64,000 nucleotides of DNA from Bdellovibrionales bacterium RIFOXYC1_FULL_37_79 (GTDB lineage Bacteria > Bdellovibrionota > Bacteriovoracia > Bacteriovoracales > Bacteriovoracaceae), in assembly GCA_001770015.1 (NCBI GenBank), contig MEQB01000064.1, positions 1-64,000 of the forward strand, written 5' to 3'. The notes under the pieces are model-generated. The model was not told the origin of the DNA. It searched no databases and was given only the letters and a program-made list of their open reading frames with translations. A program made the translations under genes and the position numbers. Below, piece by piece: positions 59,615 to 64,000 of the stretch. Position 1 is the stretch's first letter. The number at the start of each line of letters is the position of its first letter.

Positions 59615-61407
59615 AACACCGTTTGAAATGGCTGCTTGTTCATTCCCTGATCGATTTTGAAAACAGCATTAATTAGGCCAACATGGCTATAGGTTTGCGG
59701 AAAATTTCCCCATTGTGATAACTCCACACCTTCAACATCTTCGCTGAGAAGTTTTAAGGCATTTGACCCTTCCAGAACTTTTTTTAACATTAAGTTGGCT
59801 TCTTGCACACGACCCATGACGGCCAGGGCTTCAATATACCAGAAGGAACAGATTAAAAAAGAGGAGTCCGTATTGCCAAAATCATCTGCATGTTGATATC
59901 GATAGAGAAGATTATTGGGTGATTTTAATTCGCGATAAATTGCCTCCAGATGATCCCTGGATTTTTGGGAATAGGGTTTTAGATAATTCATGGTGATTAA
60001 AAGCAAAGTGCTGGCATCCAAATGTTCGCCTTCGATGGAGGCCTTGTAGCATTTTCGGACAGGATCATAGCATCGTTCAATGTATTCCACTGATTTGATT
60101 CTAAGTTTCTTAGCGTACTTTTTTAGTATTTTGTCGTCGTAATTTTCAGCAATTCTCTCGGCAGCACTGCAACCTGCCCAGTGAAATAAATAGGTGTGGG
60201 TATGGCGGTATAACTTATTCCTAAATTCCCATATTCCAGAATCAGGTTGGTCAAAACATTTTTCAATTTTTTTTAAGATTTGATGAATGATGGTGGTTGG
60301 AAGCCTCTCATCACGCACCGAGAGCCGTCGGTCATTGTATAAAGGTAGAAGTGCCAGTAAAATTTGTCCATAGACATCAAATTGAATCTGATTACGGGCA
60401 TCGTTACCAACTCTTACCGGCTGGTTGTCTAAATACCCCTGGAGATCCATAATTTTTTCACTGAACTGGGGGTTACCATCAATGGCATAAACCGGTTGCA
60501 GGTGATCAAGATCTGAAGACACTAAATTATGCACAAAATGGGAATAACTTTCTAATTCTGAAAAATGGGAAATTAAATTGAAGGCCTTTAAGGTATAATA
60601 TGAATCTCGAGGCCAGCAAAAACGGTAGTCCCAATTACGACCAGCACCGTTTGCTTCTGGTAAAGAAGTGGTGCCTGCTGCTATAATGGCTCCGGTATCT
60701 TCATATTGATGGAGTTTGAGAGCCAGTGCTGATCTGATTACTTCCTCTTGATAAAGCGAAGGAATGGAACTGCGTTTAACCCAAGTTCGCCAATAAATTT
60801 TGGTTTTTTGCAAGAATTCATCACAAGTGCTTTCCAGTGGTGCTTCCAGAGGAGTCCCATAATTGAGTGAAAAATATAAGTTGTGGGTTAAGTAAAATGG
60901 CGTTTGATTGAGAATGTAATTTATAGGAGTGTTGGTGGTCAGTCTTATTTCATGTTTGGCACCAAAGTAACTGATATGATTGCTGCCTTGAATTTCGTTG
61001 AGGATTTTTTCTCCATAGTCACATCTTGGGGAGCAACAAACCCTTATGTGCGGTTTACCTTTTAAGATTTCAACTTTTCTCATTAGCATAATAGGTTTGA
61101 AATATCTTTCGTATAATAAAAACCTGGGGGCGTAATCAAGCACCCGGAATGCATCCGTATCACTCGTAAATTCTGTAACCAAGATATTGGTATTTTCCAA
61201 ATAATATTGTTTGGATTTAAACTTGGTAAGCTCATGTGGTTGGATATAAAAATCACCGCCTTTTGTCGCATCTAATAAGTTTCCAAATATAAAACTGCTG
61301 TCAAAGCGAGGCCAGCACATCCATGAAATATTTGCCTGATCATTTACATATGCTAAATAGTTGCAATTTCCAATGATGCCTAGGTTATATTTATGTGGCG
61401 TTGTCAT
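59611..61407 (-). CDS. GH15 family glucoamylase/trehalase-like hydrolase
   Basis: A 598-residue soluble GH15 enzyme. The N-terminal beta domain starts LGIIGNCNYLAYVN with WMCWPRFDSSFIFGNLLD. The catalytic (alpha/alpha)6 part has NGAGRNWDYRFCWPRDSYYT, LQPVYAIDG, DSGIWEFRN and FLICSFWYIEALAVMGR. Such enzymes often sit beside trehalose genes and can cleave trehalose or alpha-glucans. It is divergent (51 bp) from the OtsA-OtsB fusion, which favours a trehalose or glucan turnover role by context. No signal peptide is present. Confidence 0.92.
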   Translation of the reverse strand: MTTPHKYNLGIIGNCNYLAYVNDQANISWMCWPRFDSSFIFGNLLDATKGGDFYIQPHELTKFKSKQYYLENTNILVTEFTSDTDAFRVLDYAPRFLLYERYFKPIMLMRKVEILKGKPHIRVCCSPRCDYGEKILNEIQGSNHISYFGAKHEIRLTTNTPINYILNQTPFYLTHNLYFSLNYGTPLEAPLESTCDEFLQKTKIYWRTWVKRSSIPSLYQEEVIRSALALKLHQYEDTGAIIAAGTTSLPEANGAGRNWDYRFCWPRDSYYTLKAFNLISHFSELESYSHFVHNLVSSDLDHLQPVYAIDGNPQFSEKIMDLQGYLDNQPVRVGNDARNQIQFDVYGQILLALLPLYNDRRLSVRDERLPTTIIHQILKKIEKCFDQPDSGIWEFRNKLYRHTHTYLFHWAGCSAAERIAENYDDKILKKYAKKLRIKSVEYIERCYDPVRKCYKASIEGEHLDASTLLLITMNYLKPYSQKSRDHLEAIYRELKSPNNLLYRYQHADDFGNTDSSFLICSFWYIEALAVMGRVQEANLMLKKVLEGSNALKLLSEDVEGVELSQWGNFPQTYSHVGLINAVFKIDQGMNKQPFQTVF

Positions 61408-61458
61408 ATGGAGATTATATCGTTAAAATAAATTTTATAAAAGGGGGGTGAGAAAGCT

Positions 61459-63663
61459 TTGTTTGATAAAAAAAACCGGTGGATTATCGTCAGCAATCGA
61501 TTGCCCCTGGAAGTCAAGAATGATGAAATCATCAGAGGATCAGGGGGATTAATAACCGCTATAACCGGAATTGATTCCGCTAATCCGATCCTATGGGCGG
61601 GACTGGTTCCCGGAGAAGATATTGAAAATGATTATCTGGCAAGTCTAAAAAAACTCAAGGATAAAATCCAATACCACCCCATATTTATTAAAAAGAAAGA
61701 ATATCATAAATATTATAACGGATTTTGTAATGATGTTTTATGGCCGCTTCTTCATTACGAAACTGAATATGTCAGATATGATTTAAGCAATTGGAAGACC
61801 TATATTGATGTAAACAAAAAGATTGCTAGAAATTTAAGTACCTTAATTGCGAAAGATGATATTGTCTGGATACATGATTTTCATCTTCTGCTGGTTCCCA
61901 AATTTTTAAAAAAAATCAAACCTAATTGTAAAATTGGTTTTTTCCTGCATGTCCCGTTTCCGAGTTATGAGATTTTCAGACAACTGCCCATGGCCAATCA
62001 TATACTCGAGGGAGTGCTGGGGGCAGATTTGATCGGTTTTCATGATTATAGTTATCTTAGGTATTTCGTCAGTTCCGTTAGAGGTGTGCTGGGGATTTAT
62101 CCTACCAAAATGCAAATCGAGTTTAACCAGCATCAAACCAAACTGGGGGTTTTTCCTGCCAGTATTAATTATCAGATTTTTAGAGAAATTTCCAAATCAC
62201 AAGAGACAGCGCTGCTGATGGATAAATGGAAGCAATCCAGTTTTGAGATTGAAAAAGTTATTTTGGGTGTGGATCGACTGGATTATACTAAGGGTATAGA
62301 TTTAAAACTGAAAGCTTATGAGGTGTTTTTGGAAAAATACCCGCAGTGGCGGGGTCGTATTCAGCTCTTGCAACTGGCCACCCCCACCAGAACGGAAGTG
62401 CCGGAATATATCAACTTAAAAAATGAAATTGATATGGCAGTTGGAAGAATAAATGGAAAATTCGGAACCGCCAACTATGTTCCTATTAAATATATGTTTA
62501 ATTTTGTAACACCCAGTGAGCTGGCTGCCCTTTATGCCCATGCCGACGTTTTATTGGTAACCAGTAAAAGGGATGGGATGAACCTAGTGGCATTGGAATA
62601 CATTGTTTCGCAAAACAATGATGATCCGGGAGTTGTCATTTTAAGCGAGTTCACCGGCGCAGTTTCCCATTTATCCGAGGCAATTTCTATCAATCCTTGG
62701 AATATCTATGAAACTGCCGATGCCATCTTTCATGCCATTAATATCCCCTTGTCCGAGAAGGCGAGAAAAAATAATATAATGAAAAAATTCCTATTCAATT
62801 ATACGGCGACGACATGGGCCCAAAGGTTTATGCAAGAGTTGGAGGCCTATAAAGTAGTAGATCAAAAAATGCGTCATATAAGTAGCGAGGAAAATATTCC
62901 ATTAGAAATACAAACAGCTATTAAAAATCACCATAATAATCTTTTACTTTTACTTGATTATGATGGAACCCTTACTCCCATTAGATCAGAGCCATCCAAG
63001 GCACTCTTGACCTTAAGGGCCAGAAGATTAATTCATAAGTTTGCTATAACCCAGAAAGTGGATGTCTGTATTATCAGCGGGCGTGATCGTGATTTTCTAA
63101 AAAGGCAGTTTGAAAATTATAACGTGTATTTGGCGGCCGAGCATGGTGCCCAGTTTTATAACAAGAGTAAGGGCAAATGGATGACTCTGGTCACCGATCA
63201 TAAAAAAAAGTGGTATGCCAGTGCTTTAAAAATTATGCTTGATTTTGCCAATATGGTTCCGTCGAGCTATGTCGAGCGTAAAGATTATGCAATCTGCTGG
63301 CATTATAGAAACAGCCCTGTTGAGTTTGCCAGATACCAGGCCGTGAAGCTTAGAAACGAGCTGGAAGAATTAATGAGAAATTATCCGGTTAATGTGATTT
63401 CCGGAAAAAAAGTGGTGGAAATCAAGGATCATTCTGCCAATAAGGGAGTGTTTTTAAGATGGTTTCTCAATAGATATGATTTTTCTGACAAGGCGATTAT
63501 TGCAATTGGTGATGATGCCACCGATGAGTCACTCTTTAAGGAGTTGAACTCTAATAAAGGTATAACTATCAAGGTTGGAGCAGCAAACTCTGCGGCTACT
63601 TACCGGATGGATGAACACACTGATGTCCTTTGGTTCTTGGAAAAAATAGATCAGATGCTTTAG
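61459..63663 (+). CDS. otsAB: Trehalose-6-phosphate synthase/phosphatase fusion (OtsA-OtsB)
   Basis: A 734-residue fusion. Residues 1-470 are a GT20 synthase: IIVSNRLPLEVKNDE, GGLITAITG, HVPFPSYEIFRQLP, GVDRLDYTKGI and SKRDGMNLVALEY, all conserved for UDP-glucose and glucose-6-phosphate use. From about 490 the HAD phosphatase follows with LLLDYDGTLTPI, ISGRDR and GDDATDESLF. The enzyme can make trehalose in one chain. The start is TTG 61459, with a G-rich upstream stretch. It lies divergent to the GH15 gene. Trehalose for osmotic or desiccation stress is the likely product. Confidence 0.95.
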   Translation: MFDKKNRWIIVSNRLPLEVKNDEIIRGSGGLITAITGIDSANPILWAGLVPGEDIENDYLASLKKLKDKIQYHPIFIKKKEYHKYYNGFCNDVLWPLLHYETEYVRYDLSNWKTYIDVNKKIARNLSTLIAKDDIVWIHDFHLLLVPKFLKKIKPNCKIGFFLHVPFPSYEIFRQLPMANHILEGVLGADLIGFHDYSYLRYFVSSVRGVLGIYPTKMQIEFNQHQTKLGVFPASINYQIFREISKSQETALLMDKWKQSSFEIEKVILGVDRLDYTKGIDLKLKAYEVFLEKYPQWRGRIQLLQLATPTRTEVPEYINLKNEIDMAVGRINGKFGTANYVPIKYMFNFVTPSELAALYAHADVLLVTSKRDGMNLVALEYIVSQNNDDPGVVILSEFTGAVSHLSEAISINPWNIYETADAIFHAINIPLSEKARKNNIMKKFLFNYTATTWAQRFMQELEAYKVVDQKMRHISSEENIPLEIQTAIKNHHNNLLLLLDYDGTLTPIRSEPSKALLTLRARRLIHKFAITQKVDVCIISGRDRDFLKRQFENYNVYLAAEHGAQFYNKSKGKWMTLVTDHKKKWYASALKIMLDFANMVPSSYVERKDYAICWHYRNSPVEFARYQAVKLRNELEELMRNYPVNVISGKKVVEIKDHSANKGVFLRWFLNRYDFSDKAIIAIGDDATDESLFKELNSNKGITIKVGAANSAATYRMDEHTDVLWFLEKIDQML

Positions 63664-63682
63664 CTTGATAGAAATTAGAGTT

Positions 63683-64000
63683 CTATTCCCATGAGGGCGT
63701 GTTTAACCATCTGCGCATGTTAAAGCCACTGGGAGTGGATCTGTAAATTTGAAAATTGAATTTTTCATACAACGCAAGTGCTGTTTGGTTATGTTTAAAT
63801 ACAAACAGTCCTACAGCATTAATCTGATTTTCTTTTACAAGAAGGAGCAATTGCTCAATAGTTTGAGATCCGAATCCTTGGTTTTGATAATCTTCATTAA
63901 TCATGAAATCACAGATAAATGCTTCTTTAAAATTATTTTTATCTTTGAGCATGTACCATATCATACCAATTGTCGTATCCGAGGCAGTTAACACAACATC
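63683..64000 (-). CDS. GNAT family N-acetyltransferase (partial at window end)
   Basis: The frame runs from the window edge to a stop at 63683, so the N-terminus is missing. Visible is the acetyl-CoA loop of GNAT enzymes in DFMINEDYQNQGFGSQTIEQLL, followed by GLFVFKHNQTALALYEKFNF, the typical ALxLYEKxGF end. Substrate unknown. Confidence 0.85.
   Translation of the reverse strand, partial: DVVLTASDTTIGMIWYMLKDKNNFKEAFICDFMINEDYQNQGFGSQTIEQLLLLVKENQINAVGLFVFKHNQTALALYEKFNFQIYRSTPSGFNMRRWLNTPSWE

Noticed and set aside
1-64000. CRISPR arrays, rRNA genes and complete insertion sequences
   Set aside because: No repeat-spacer pattern, no rRNA-like sequence and no transposase was seen in the window.

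Overview
The window is a low-GC, gene-dense bacterial chromosome segment of Gram-negative type. It encodes lipoproteins, outer-membrane barrels, an Omp85-like protein and MltD-type murein enzymes. The gene set includes a bifunctional Rsh, a FliL-like protein, a sigma-54 activator, many secreted charged proteins, PilZ/HD-GYP signalling, a cbb3 oxidase next to a b6-type bc complex, and DUF3106 in an ECF-sigma operon. Together these fit a Bdellovibrionota/Bacteriovoracales-like or other deep delta-type lineage. That placement is inferred from gene content only; no rRNA gene is present.

Layout. 1-0.5 kb: C-terminus of a likely serine recombinase abutting tRNA-Leu(CAA), a possible integration junction. 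0.5-8.5 kb: engB, a sigma-54 activator, a FliL-like protein, a BamE-like lipoprotein, and a yicC-gmk-rsh operon. 8.5-10.8 kb (minus): malic enzyme-ridA-ydcF-like operon. 11-15.5 kb (minus): a four-gene signalling operon (HD-GYP, double pseudo-receiver protein, receiver, phosphatase-PilZ fusion). 15.6-23.2 kb: a DMT transporter with a His-rich tail, an unidentified Rossmann-like protein, two unknown proteins, an Omp85-like plus MltD pair, a nitroreductase and a DCC thiol protein. 23.4-26.8 kb: a lysine-degradation cassette (DUF1338, saccharopine/lysine dehydrogenase, ALDH7).

26.9-37.6 kb is a respiratory locus: an FeS flavoprotein, ccoS, Rieske, b6-type cytochrome b, a seven-heme cytochrome c, ccoN, ccoO, a small ccoQ-position protein, a SafE-like protein and the copper ATPase ccoI. 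No ccoP and no separate cytochrome c1 are present, so the seven-heme protein may wire the bc complex directly to the oxidase. 38.1-40.6 kb is an ECF sigma, anti-sigma-like, DUF3106 and barrel operon. 40.6-44 kb holds Rsm22-like, DUF2799, EFR1 ferredoxin and Lys/Ala-rich secreted proteins.

44.2-51.3 kb encodes a six-gene membrane complex related to group 4 hydrogenases whose catalytic subunit lacks the NiFe-binding cysteines, so it is probably an Ehr-type complex and not a hydrogenase. 51.5-54.5 kb holds two tandem paralogous secreted proteins, one carrying an inserted Asp-box beta-propeller. 54.6-64 kb holds a three-domain NagB/PIG-L/phosphohexomutase fusion, a secreted M14-like hydrolase, a secreted agmatine/peptidyl-arginine deiminase-type enzyme, a GH15 hydrolase facing an OtsA-OtsB trehalose fusion, and a partial GNAT acetyltransferase.
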